DNA of 49,648 nucleotides from Bacteroidales bacterium (GCA_028686735.1 JAQUBO010000006.1:1-49648), one strand, 5' to 3'. Positions 32,679 to 41,320 are shown, counted from the first letter of the stretch. A program made the numbers and translations. Notes: a model not told the origin generated them from the letters alone.

Positions 32679-33002
32679 ATGTCTGTTTTAATGAATTATG
32701 CCATGTTTCCAACAGATAAGGGAGACAGTGTAAGTAAGTTTGTTAGTAAAATAATCAAATTAGTTTCAGACTCAGGTTACGAATACAAACTAAATGCAAT
32801 GGGAACTGTAATTGAAACCGAAAATCTAGAACAAGCATTAGATATTGTAAGCAAATCCTATAAAATTCTTGAGCCTTTTTCTGACAGAGTTTACGCAACA
32901 GTTAGTTTTGATATCCAAACTAATAAATCTATCGGAAGATTAGAAGGAAAAGTAAAATCTATTAAAGATAAAATGTCTGTGACTGAGGAGCAAGGCGACT
33001 GA
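32679..33002 (+). CDS. MTH1187-type (DUF77) thiamine-binding family protein
   Basis: MNYAMFPTDKGDSVSKFVSKIIKLVSDSGYEYKLNAMGTVIETENLEQALDIV; the last residues (VTEEQGD) are encoded by the dispersed repeat. Confidence 0.85.
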   Translation: MSVLMNYAMFPTDKGDSVSKFVSKIIKLVSDSGYEYKLNAMGTVIETENLEQALDIVSKSYKILEPFSDRVYATVSFDIQTNKSIGRLEGKVKSIKDKMSVTEEQGD

Positions 33003-33057
33003 GGAGCGTTGAGGTACGAAACGCATCTCGAAGCCCCGCAGCGTTAAAATCTCGAAG
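32976..33057 (+). repeat. Dispersed palindromic repeat, copy A (3' half only)
   Basis: gtgactgaggagcaaggcgactgaggagcgttgaggtacgaaacgcatctcgaagccccgcagcg matches the 3' half of copies B and D. Confidence 0.9.
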
Positions 33058-33345
33058 TTACCTAAACCGATAAGGCTTAGCCAATTTTGGCAAGTCATCA
33101 ACATTTCCTTCAATAAGTGCAATTTTCTTCTTTCTATTCCAACCTTGTACTTGTTTTTCACGTTTGAAAGCCCAATCTATCCGGCTATATTCTTCGTAGT
33201 ACACCAATTCCACAGGTAAATGTTTTGATGTATGATTTGCACCTTCTCCTGCTTGATGTTGTGCGATTCTTCTATCAAGATCTTTTGTGCTACCAGTATA
33301 AAAACTCCCATCAGCACATTCTAATATGTACATATATCCTTTCAA
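33058..33345 (-). CDS. GIY-YIG nuclease superfamily protein (95 aa)
   Basis: MYILECADGSFYTGSTKDLDRRIAQHQAGEGANHTSKHLPVELVYYEEY: canonical short GIY-YIG domain. Confidence 0.95.
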   Translation of the reverse strand: MKGYMYILECADGSFYTGSTKDLDRRIAQHQAGEGANHTSKHLPVELVYYEEYSRIDWAFKREKQVQGWNRKKKIALIEGNVDDLPKLAKPYRFR

Positions 33346-33376
33346 ATGGTTTTTTTTGTAAAAATAGTAAAAATAT

Positions 33377-33520
33377 AATAAACCGGGGCTTCGAGACGCT
33401 CTGCTCCTCAGCCACCTACATTATTCTTATCAATAACATAGGTGACTGAGAAGCAAGGCGGCTGAGGAGCGTTGAGGTACGAAACGCATCTCGAAGCCCC
33501 GCAGCGTCTCAAAGCCCCGC
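33377..33520 (+). repeat. Dispersed palindromic repeat, copy B (full)
   Basis: ataataaaccggggcttcgagacgctctgctcctcagccacctacattattcttatcaataacataggtgactgagaagcaaggcggctgaggagcgttgaggtacgaaacgcatctcgaagccccgcagcg. Confidence 0.95.
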
Positions 33521-33601
33521 CCCAAAAAAAAACTCCCCCAAAACATTATACTTCCCCAAATTTTTACTAATTTTATACTCTTATACCCATTTTAGTTTAT
33601 T

Positions 33602-36217
33602 ATGTATTATAAAGAAGACACAAAACAAAGCACAAAGAAAAGCATACAATTGCCGGGTTTTACTAAGCGACACAAAGCAATGGCAGAAAATTACTATTGT
33701 TTAAGTCACAATGCCAACACTATTGATAAAATTAATCATTTACAAAAAGCATTATCATTATATCCATTTACAATTAAGTATCATGTTGCTTATGCAATTT
33801 TAATGCGAAAACAAGGTGATATTGAGACAGCCGAACAACACGAAAAACTAGCATCTGGTCTTAAACTTGCTCGAAAAAAACAAATACAACTTGGCATTTC
33901 TGGAAGTTCTGTTTACCGAGCAGCACTTATACAATACTACACTGGGATGTTTCACGATTGGAACAAAGGATACTCAATAGCCTCCGATTTAATTAACAGC
34001 TACCGCAGCTACCGCACATGTCGGGGCTTCGAAACGTTACGCTCCTCAGCATCCTCCATTTCCACAGTTACATACAGCAAAATCGCCAACAGCCCACACA
34101 GTAGTAATCCTAAAGTTTTTGCCAAAAGCTTACAAAATTACAAACCAAAAAGCAATAATGCACGCCGACAATGGCCGGGGGCAAATGCTGCCTTATCTCG
34201 CCGCGGTGCTGCTGCAATTATTACATTTTTTGTGATGAGCTTTGCCGGTTTGCATGCCTCAGCGAGTGAAAATTCTACAAAACCTGAAATCGTTTTACAA
34301 GAAAATGTTAATTGCTTACTGCTTGATAGTCAGATAGTAGAAGATGCTAACCCGCTGTTAATCAAACAGTTACATGCCACTACTCCTGATGAAAAAATCC
34401 CGTTCGGTCTTGACCGAATTGCTTTGTTTTTACTGCTTTTACCGCTTGTGGCATTCGCTCGTTCTGCCTTATCAGGAAAGTCTAAATTGTTGTGCTACAT
34501 ACTTATTTCTAGCATCTTCGCACTAGGAATCAACACAGCAGTGCAAGGACAAGCAGCAAGCGGATGGGGAATGGTAAAAGACAATAATAATGAACGTATG
34601 AATCAAGCTCGAGTCACATACATAATGGCTGAAAATGAACTACAATGCCTCGATGTAAATACACTCAGTGATGGAATGTACTTTTTTAACAACATCGACC
34701 TCATCACAACAAACATCGAAAATAAACCAACACTTGAAGAACTCACAACATACATCGGCACAGGCCAAGATCATAATATTAACATTCAAACATTTACCCT
34801 GAGCCAGTCGAAGGGACAACCAACAAACGCAACAATGTATAACATGCTCGGTCAACCAATAACAACAATCAATCCAGAATGGGACGGAGAACTCGCTCAT
34901 TATTATTGGGACGGAAGCGTAAACGGACAAGAACTCCCAGTAGGAAGTTACATTTTTACAACAGCAGTTAATGGCGAACAATTCACGCAAAAAGTTATGC
35001 AACTCAACAACGGCTCATTTATTGGCGACAATTATCAAGTTGAAGAAAAAAATCTTATGAACAACAAATCTTCACAAACAGTTGAAAAAAAATTCTACGT
35101 TGAATTAACACCAGACCCTAACGGCGATCAATTCCTACCACAAGTAGATACTGTATGGCTACACGAAGGAACAGATAATGAAGTCTTTCATTACGTAGAA
35201 CCTATTCCTGCAACTATTGATCAATACTTCAAACTCGTTGACAGCAACACTCGAGAAGGATTAGAAAATTTTACTATTCGTGCGCGAGATACAGATGCAA
35301 GTGGAGAAATTCTTGACAGCTCATTAACTAACGCAAACGGAATCGCGCTCTTAGAAAATATTCCTGAAGACGCATTACTCTATTTAGAATACGGACCAGA
35401 ATTTAGTAACGGCGCAGACACCTCATACTACTCAAGCAAAGGAAACAAATGGCAAATGCTACCAGACACCTGGTTTGCAAACGACACCATAAGTCCGGAC
35501 ACTGTAAAACTCGCTCTTCCAAACAAAAACTTAATCATCCCACAAACAATAAACGATCCAGCACCAGCAACAATCTGGACACCTGCAAGTTATATTAGAG
35601 AACTAGTTGGATATGATCAAATTGCAGGAGAAGATTTTGTAAATATCGAACAAGCTTGTCGAAATGAAATACGGATTTGGATAGATGAAGAAAGTTTTAC
35701 ATCCTTGCAATTAGAAAATATGGAAAATTTATTACAAGATATAGATAGTTTATTTTACGGGACCGAACAATTTACCTACACAATTGTTGAAGATAGTATT
35801 AACACGGAAAATCTATCTTATATGAGCGATTATCATCACAGCGAAAATTATTACCCTGGAGAACTTGGCTATAACATCAGAGACGGACCCGGACACGTTA
35901 GCCCCAAATCAAAATCTTACAACGAATTTATTATTAACGAACAAAATACAGACAATATGAGAATAATTTTAGGAGGTAATATTTGGACCTCAACATACGA
36001 TGAAGAATTCATAAAAGAAACAGTGATGAGACTTAACGAATTTCAAAACGTAACATCACGACCAAGCTTTGGAAACCTCATGCCAACATACCCTAATTAT
36101 TTTGATAGAGCAATAACACGAACAATTCGAGTTAATCATTATAACCGTGTAAGCTTAAGTGACGAACGAGTACAAAGTTTTAGTTTAGAACATTTACAAG
36201 ATTATTTTAACGAATAA
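33602..36217 (+). CDS. Large hypothetical protein; TPR-like N-terminus, central membrane segments, FlgD/T9SS-sorting-like segment
   Basis: 871 aa ORF; NMLGQPITTINPEWDGELAHYYWDGSVNGQELPVGSYIFTTAVNGEQFTQKVM; carries two repeat-derived insertions (34019-34058, 34796-34818). Confidence 0.6.
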   Translation: MYYKEDTKQSTKKSIQLPGFTKRHKAMAENYYCLSHNANTIDKINHLQKALSLYPFTIKYHVAYAILMRKQGDIETAEQHEKLASGLKLARKKQIQLGISGSSVYRAALIQYYTGMFHDWNKGYSIASDLINSYRSYRTCRGFETLRSSASSISTVTYSKIANSPHSSNPKVFAKSLQNYKPKSNNARRQWPGANAALSRRGAAAIITFFVMSFAGLHASASENSTKPEIVLQENVNCLLLDSQIVEDANPLLIKQLHATTPDEKIPFGLDRIALFLLLLPLVAFARSALSGKSKLLCYILISSIFALGINTAVQGQAASGWGMVKDNNNERMNQARVTYIMAENELQCLDVNTLSDGMYFFNNIDLITTNIENKPTLEELTTYIGTGQDHNINIQTFTLSQSKGQPTNATMYNMLGQPITTINPEWDGELAHYYWDGSVNGQELPVGSYIFTTAVNGEQFTQKVMQLNNGSFIGDNYQVEEKNLMNNKSSQTVEKKFYVELTPDPNGDQFLPQVDTVWLHEGTDNEVFHYVEPIPATIDQYFKLVDSNTREGLENFTIRARDTDASGEILDSSLTNANGIALLENIPEDALLYLEYGPEFSNGADTSYYSSKGNKWQMLPDTWFANDTISPDTVKLALPNKNLIIPQTINDPAPATIWTPASYIRELVGYDQIAGEDFVNIEQACRNEIRIWIDEESFTSLQLENMENLLQDIDSLFYGTEQFTYTIVEDSINTENLSYMSDYHHSENYYPGELGYNIRDGPGHVSPKSKSYNEFIINEQNTDNMRIILGGNIWTSTYDEEFIKETVMRLNEFQNVTSRPSFGNLMPTYPNYFDRAITRTIRVNHYNRVSLSDERVQSFSLEHLQDYFNE
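34019..34058 (+). repeat. Fragment of the dispersed repeat 5' arm inside a CDS
   Basis: tgtcggggcttcgaaacgttacgctcctcagcatcctcc versus cggggcttcgagacgctctgctcctcagccacc. Confidence 0.75.
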
Positions 36218-36241
36218 CATTTTTAATTCTAAAAAAATAAC

Positions 36242-36261
36242 TGAACGTCAAATGACGTTCA
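36242..36261. terminator. Hairpin terminator between convergent genes
   Basis: TGAACGTCA-AA-TGACGTTCA perfect 9-bp stem flanked by A/T runs. Confidence 0.75.
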
Positions 36262-36274
36262 TAAAAATAAAAAA

Positions 36275-37000
36275 CTAATAGACTACAACTTCTTGTGTTT
36301 GGTAATTTTCAAATCCGCCAGCAATTGTCGCAAAACAACACGCAGCATCTCGAACATCATGTTGCGTTAAATAAACTAAAGGAATATCTTCAGATATAAA
36401 ACAATTATTAGTGTATTGATTCCACCACGAGTCGCCTGCTAAAAAATTATCACAATTATTAGTTAAATTTCCTGTAAAACCAGAATCACAAGTAAAAAAA
36501 TCTACAACACAATTTCCTTCAATATAAACATAACCTTCTGGACACCAGTAGTCGCCTTGATATTGATTATCTTCAACTGGTTCGCTTTGACAAACGAGCG
36601 TGTCGTCAGTGTTGGTGTTGTGAAGCGTTATAGGAAATCCTTGTTCGCTTTCATCAGTTACACACATTAAGTTTTCATCGTCAGCCGCTGCTACGTCACA
36701 CGTTAAGTCATAACAATGTTCTACGTCTTCACAACTAGAAACAAGTGTTAAAAACGCCGTGTAACTTGTCGGGTAAGAGGAAGCAAAAGTAGATGTTACT
36801 AATGAACCAATAGGAATAGGAGCTGTTGCTCTTCCAGTAAGTTGATTTTCAGAAGAATCGCTTTTAACCGTGCAACCACTTCGAGCACAATCTAATTGTT
36901 CAAAAGAATCAACACTAGTAACGTCTCTAACAACAACATCTTTGGTTCCAAAAAGTTCACAAGTATCGTAACAGTCTTCACCGACATACCCAGGACTCAT
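36275..37000 (-). pseudogene. Cys-rich hypothetical ORF, probably 5'-truncated
   Basis: 241 aa with many Cys (CPEGYVYIEGNCVVDFFTCDSGFTG) but no signal peptide; coding-like frame extends upstream of the ATG (HKDRKLTVFPN) to a TGA. Confidence 0.45.
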
Positions 37001-37164
37001 ATTTGGGAAAACAGTAAGTTTTCTATCTTTATGTCAAAATGAGATGATCGAATTTAATCTTACAAGCCTTCTAATTACAGCATTCCAATATTTGTGTCCT
37101 GTTAATTTCCAATAATCAGGTCTTTTGTAGTTCCCAAAATCGAAGCTTTAGTTTATAATATAAA

Positions 37165-37303
37165 CCGGGGCTTCGAGACGCTCTGCTCCTCAGCCACCTA
37201 CATTATTCTTATCAATAACATAGGTGACTGAGGAGCGTTGAGGTACGAAACGCATCTCGAAGCCCCGCAGCATCTCGAAGCCCCGCAGCGTCTCGAAGGC
37301 ACC
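37165..37303 (+). repeat. Dispersed palindromic repeat, copy C
   Basis: Same as copy B but lacking agaagcaaggcggctg and with a duplicated atctcgaagccccgcagc tip. Confidence 0.93.
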
Positions 37304-37310
37304 GGCTGAT

Positions 37311-37403
37311 GAATATTATCGGCATTGGGTTTATAATCCAGTATATAAACTTTATTATTCCTGTATTGTAAAATATCAATATGTCTGGTTATAAAATTAT
37401 GTG
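37311..37403 (-). pseudogene. Fragment of a paralogue of the RecB/Cas4-like nuclease domain of the 39362-40348 CDS
   Basis: Encodes NFITRHIDILQYRNNKVYILDYKPNADN versus NGYITGHIDILQYRNNKVYILDYKPKADK in the intact gene; the DNA also aligns with scattered differences. Confidence 0.85.
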
Positions 37404-37416
37404 TCGTGCGCAGGCT

Positions 37417-37445
37417 ATCATGGTACGAATGTGTCGTGCCATGAT
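37417..37445. repeat. Hairpin repeat, copy 1 (left of AbiE-like module)
   Basis: ATCATGGTACGA-ATGTG-TCGTGCCATGAT; 12-bp stem with one G-U pair. Confidence 0.8.
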
Positions 37446-37540
37446 TTTGGGGCAGCGTTTTTGATTTTCGGATATAGGACAAAAGCATCCTGAAATTTCA
37501 TGATAATGGGGACATGCAATTAACTACAGATTTTCACATT

Positions 37541-38542
37541 TTACTCATCTATTGTTATATTTATATTTCGTATTTTGTCTGTCAATTCCGATATTTTAGT
37601 TAATAATTCTTCAAATGTCTTTTTTGATTTGTCGTAGATAAAACTTTCCCGTAGATTATCGTAATCGTTTTTCCAATCCTTAATCAACTTTTCAGGTGGA
37701 TAAATTTGTATTGCATCAGGATAATGAGACCGATAATCTAAATTTTGGATATCATTGAATTTTTGCCTGTGTTTTATTATTGTTTTGTATAATTCTGTAT
37801 TTTGCAATGCCAATTCTGCATAAGGACTGTTCATCATTTTTTCCAAATCGTATAAATGTCTTGACATTCTTTCAGTGCGTGGATTGTCTTTTTGATATTC
37901 TTCGTGCAATAAGAATATCTTTTCTAAAAAAGTACGTTCAGGCAAAACAGATTTAAACATACATTTTATTTCGTTATCTATTTGGATATATTGATGATGG
38001 ATTAATGTTGTAATTTCTTGTTCCGAATAAGGCTCATCAAGTGACATAGCACTAAATTCGATTTTTACGACAGGCAAAATATAATCAATTATCGTGGCAA
38101 GAATGCTTTTGTATTTCACTTCGATAGTTGTAATCATCGCACTACTGTTCTCAGTAACAAGTTTTATTTCATAACCAGTGATTCCATTATAAATCAACAC
38201 CTTATCCAATTCGTCTATCAGTGTGCCTTCTATATAATGAAATACATTTCGACGAATTTTTGCTCGTTGTTGTTTAGTTTCTTCTTGTAAACAAAAATAT
38301 GTTCGATTTATTGCCAAATCAATATCTTCACTAAAACGATTAATCAGCCCCCACGCCTTGCTTAAAGAAGTTCCACCTTTGAATTGTAAAAAATTAGCAC
38401 AAGACGTTTTTGACAAAGCCATCAAAACAGCACATACCCACCAATCTTTTTCGACCGCTTGTTCAATAATATTATTTGTAACTGCCGTTTGTTGAAGCAT
38501 TACAAGCTTTTCATCATTATTGTATCGAACCCAAATACTCAT
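37541..38542 (-). CDS. AbiEii/AbiGii-type nucleotidyltransferase toxin family protein
   Basis: FLQFKGGTSLSKAWGLINRFSEDIDLAINR is the family nucleotidyltransferase motif. Confidence 0.92.
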   Translation of the reverse strand: MSIWVRYNNDEKLVMLQQTAVTNNIIEQAVEKDWWVCAVLMALSKTSCANFLQFKGGTSLSKAWGLINRFSEDIDLAINRTYFCLQEETKQQRAKIRRNVFHYIEGTLIDELDKVLIYNGITGYEIKLVTENSSAMITTIEVKYKSILATIIDYILPVVKIEFSAMSLDEPYSEQEITTLIHHQYIQIDNEIKCMFKSVLPERTFLEKIFLLHEEYQKDNPRTERMSRHLYDLEKMMNSPYAELALQNTELYKTIIKHRQKFNDIQNLDYRSHYPDAIQIYPPEKLIKDWKNDYDNLRESFIYDKSKKTFEELLTKISELTDKIRNINITIDE

Positions 38543-39156
38543 TTTGTTGTCTTTTTTATAATTGGTAAAAGTAGTTCTTTAATCCATACTGGTGATAAGT
38601 ATAAATCATGCATCATTGTTGTTTTTTCTTCTGCATTGCTCTCTAAAATAAGATCAAAGATTTTATTCCGGATATCGTCTGTAACTCGATTTTTACTAAG
38701 TTCTTTCAGGGCAATAATTATTAATGGCAAAAGCTTACCTTTAAATTGAAAGTTTTTTTGAACAGCATTTTTAAAAATAATATATCTTTCCCCAACTTTT
38801 ACTTTTCGCTTTGCTCCATTTGTAATATATACTGCATTCATTGGTACTTGTGTTGAAAATCCTAAAATATTCAATGCAGTATCGCCTGTTGGCATAATTT
38901 GTGCCTTGTCCCGTTCGGCTATCTTTTGGGCAATTTGATCTAATGTGGGATGCATTATACCGAATTGTGTTTTTTTAGGGTTCATATAAATGCCTGTTGC
39001 CAAACGAATAATTGTGCCTTCCTTTTGCAAACGTGATAGCGTCCGTGTAACCAGATTATCATTGTTTAAACTCTCAAAATCCTTGATTGTAAACAATTCA
39101 CCTGCCTTAATTTGTTTTATTTGGTCTCTTATTTTTTGTGAAATACTATCTTCCAT
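38539..39156 (-). CDS. AbiEi-like/DUF6088-type antitoxin partner
   Basis: MEDSISQKIRDQIKQIKAGELFTIKDFESLNNDNLVTRTLSRLQKEGTIIRLATGIYMNPK (winged-helix type); overlaps the toxin start by 4 bp. The ORF track start at 39300 is probably too far upstream. Confidence 0.85.
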   Translation of the reverse strand: MEDSISQKIRDQIKQIKAGELFTIKDFESLNNDNLVTRTLSRLQKEGTIIRLATGIYMNPKKTQFGIMHPTLDQIAQKIAERDKAQIMPTGDTALNILGFSTQVPMNAVYITNGAKRKVKVGERYIIFKNAVQKNFQFKGKLLPLIIIALKELSKNRVTDDIRNKIFDLILESNAEEKTTMMHDLYLSPVWIKELLLPIIKKTTK

Positions 39157-39274
39157 ATTTTTTACATTTGTCTGAAATATCTGGTAAATATCGGACAAAT
39201 ATACAAATATTTTTACTAATTTAAATATCAAAATTTCCAATCTTAACATGAATTTGAAAACTTTGAGTACAGCC

Positions 39275-39303
39275 ATCATGGCACTAGTGTTTAGTGCCAT
39301 GAT
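39275..39303. repeat. Hairpin repeat, copy 2 (right of AbiE-like module)
   Basis: ATCATGGCACTA-GTGTT-TAGTGCCATGAT perfect 12-bp stem. Confidence 0.85.
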
Positions 39304-39361
39304 TGTTTGGTAGCGTTTGTATATCTCCTAGGGAGAAAGACAGTGCTTGTCCCCAACCACT

Positions 39362-40348
39362 CTATTTATAATTCTGCATCAAATATTTATATACTTTCAT
39401 AGCTCCAGTTTCATAATATATATTCTCATCAAACCAAGCAAGTTCAATCTTTGAAAAAGGAATACCAGTTGCTTTGCTTAAGCAGCATGCGTAAATAAAA
39501 AGTTGTCCAAGTGGTTTTTCTTTATCTGCTTTTGGTTTATAATCTAGGATATATACTTTATTATTTCGGTATTGTAATATATCTATATGTCCTGTAATGT
39601 AACCGTTATTAGATTTAAGGTTTTTGAGCCATGGGATAGTTGAATTACTCACATTTATAAAAACAGGCACCTCAACGGCAATAGTGCTTATGTCATTTTT
39701 TAGCATAACTTTTTCCACAGCCGCATGCCTTTTGTAATTATCATCAACAGTAGCGAGTGCAATTCGTGTTAGTTTACATGCATTATTATTCGTTTTACGT
39801 AATTCAACTGCATGATTAATATTTAACTTTACTTTAGAAGCACTCAGAGTACTTTTTGTAAATATATTGTTATCAATTTTACCATAACTTAAGAGTTTTA
39901 AATAATTATATAATCGTTTTTCTTTATTACGGATAAAAGTTTCTAGTTTAAATGAATTTTGCTGATATATATAAACCAATTTATGTAGATACTTATAACG
40001 ATTAATTGTTTGATGCTTTTTACTGAAATCACGAATAAGCTTTACATATTTTTGTAAGTTAAATAGGTCAGCATATTGATTTTTCCAATTTCCAATAGTA
40101 CTTTTTGGAATTCCTGTTTTCTTACTGATTTCAACTATGGTAAACCCTTGATTATAAAGCGATAAGGTTTTAATAACATCTTCTATTTTATACGATTTGT
40201 TTTTTATTGCTTCGTTGGTAAAGCGTTTTTTACATTCTTTACATAAATACAATTGAACAGATTTATGCTTATTCTCTCGCTTGCCTTTTTTTATAATCTT
40301 ATCAGAGCCACAGTATGGGCAATTAATAGTTGAGGTGTTGGGTTTCAT
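39362..40348 (-). CDS. Zinc-ribbon + HTH (IS1-transposase-like) N-terminus fused to a PD-(D/E)XK (RecB/Cas4-like) nuclease domain
   Basis: CPYCGSDKIIKKGKRENKHKSVQLYLCKECKKRF; FTIVEISKKTGIPKSTIGNWKNQYADL; nuclease motifs RHAAVEKVM, GHIDIL, VYILDYKPK, QLFIYA. Confidence 0.8.
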   Translation of the reverse strand: MKPNTSTINCPYCGSDKIIKKGKRENKHKSVQLYLCKECKKRFTNEAIKNKSYKIEDVIKTLSLYNQGFTIVEISKKTGIPKSTIGNWKNQYADLFNLQKYVKLIRDFSKKHQTINRYKYLHKLVYIYQQNSFKLETFIRNKEKRLYNYLKLLSYGKIDNNIFTKSTLSASKVKLNINHAVELRKTNNNACKLTRIALATVDDNYKRHAAVEKVMLKNDISTIAVEVPVFINVSNSTIPWLKNLKSNNGYITGHIDILQYRNNKVYILDYKPKADKEKPLGQLFIYACCLSKATGIPFSKIELAWFDENIYYETGAMKVYKYLMQNYK

Positions 40349-40466
40349 TACATGTTATTTTAACTTGCATTTCTTTATTAGTAGAAAATTATTCTTATTG
40401 GAATGTTTTCGTAATTTTTGTTAAAAATATAAATTATATTTGTTGAAAATATAAAATTACAAGCAA

Positions 40467-41303
40467 ATGACAATAAAATCCGAAATTTTAAGATTAGAAA
40501 TCAAAAATTTAATTGACAGTCCTTTTCAAGGGCGTTTATTTGGTATAAACGATAGTCTTACAAAAGAAGAACAAGAAAAGATTGTTGATTTATCCGAAAG
40601 TATTCGCGAAAATGGATTATTAAATCCTATTGTTGTCAGGCTAAAGAAAAGTGGAAAATATGAAATTATTGACGGACATCGTCGGGTTATTGCCAATAGA
40701 TTGCTTGGTCATGGACAAATAAAAGCAATTGTTAGAGAATATTCTGATAAACAGGCTCAAATATTTAATATAATTGGTAATCTGCAACGTCAGGATTTGA
40801 ATAACATTGAACTTGCATTAGCATATCAGCGTGCTTTGGACAGTAAAATATTTCCGGATAAACGTACTCTTGCAAATTCTCTAGGAATTGACGAAACCTA
40901 TGTTGGCGATCTCTTGAATATGTTACGCATGGATAAACGTGTAGTCAACGATCTTCTTAAAAATCGTAGTATTAAAGATGTTAGAATTTTGCGAATGATA
41001 CGCCTCGAAGCTCCTGTTGACGAAAATGGAAATAGTAACGAGCAATTGGCTCTTTATAATAATATTAAGGATAATAATTTAAGTCGGGGGCAAGTAATTA
41101 CTTTAATCAGAAATAGAAAATTAGAACGCAAGAAAAATGAGAATAAACCTTTAGCTCAATTTAATATTAAACATACAGACAAAACAGTGAATATCAAACT
41201 TAAACTCGATGGTGTTAGCAAAGGCAAGAAACTAATGATTCAAAAAGTCATTGATAAAAGAATGCAGAAATTGCAGGACGAAATAAATGAATTGCTTGCT
41301 TAA
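40467..41303 (+). CDS. ParB/RepB/Spo0J-family protein
   Basis: LSESIRENGLLNPIVVRLKKSGKYEIIDGHRRVIANRLLGHGQIKAIV...NLQRQDLNNIELALAYQRALD. Confidence 0.93.
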   Translation: MTIKSEILRLEIKNLIDSPFQGRLFGINDSLTKEEQEKIVDLSESIRENGLLNPIVVRLKKSGKYEIIDGHRRVIANRLLGHGQIKAIVREYSDKQAQIFNIIGNLQRQDLNNIELALAYQRALDSKIFPDKRTLANSLGIDETYVGDLLNMLRMDKRVVNDLLKNRSIKDVRILRMIRLEAPVDENGNSNEQLALYNNIKDNNLSRGQVITLIRNRKLERKKNENKPLAQFNIKHTDKTVNIKLKLDGVSKGKKLMIQKVIDKRMQKLQDEINELLA

Positions 41304-41320
41304 ATAATATCTATAATAAA

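Noticed and set aside
33225-33449. 74-aa plus ORF across the GIY-YIG gene and repeat copy B
   Set aside because: Antisense to GIY-YIG and then reads into the repeat (RGFETLCSSATYI); not a real gene.
34640-35002. 120-aa minus ORF
   Set aside because: Antisense within the 871-aa plus-strand ORF; no recognisable domain.
37198-37488. 96-aa minus ORF as an intact gene
   Set aside because: A chimera of nuclease-domain fragment and repeat copy C (SRRCGASRCCGASRC); treated as pseudogene plus repeat.
38459-39175. Plus-strand ORFs of 96 and 61 aa (38459-38749, 38990-39175)
   Set aside because: Antisense to the well-supported AbiEii/AbiEi-like genes.
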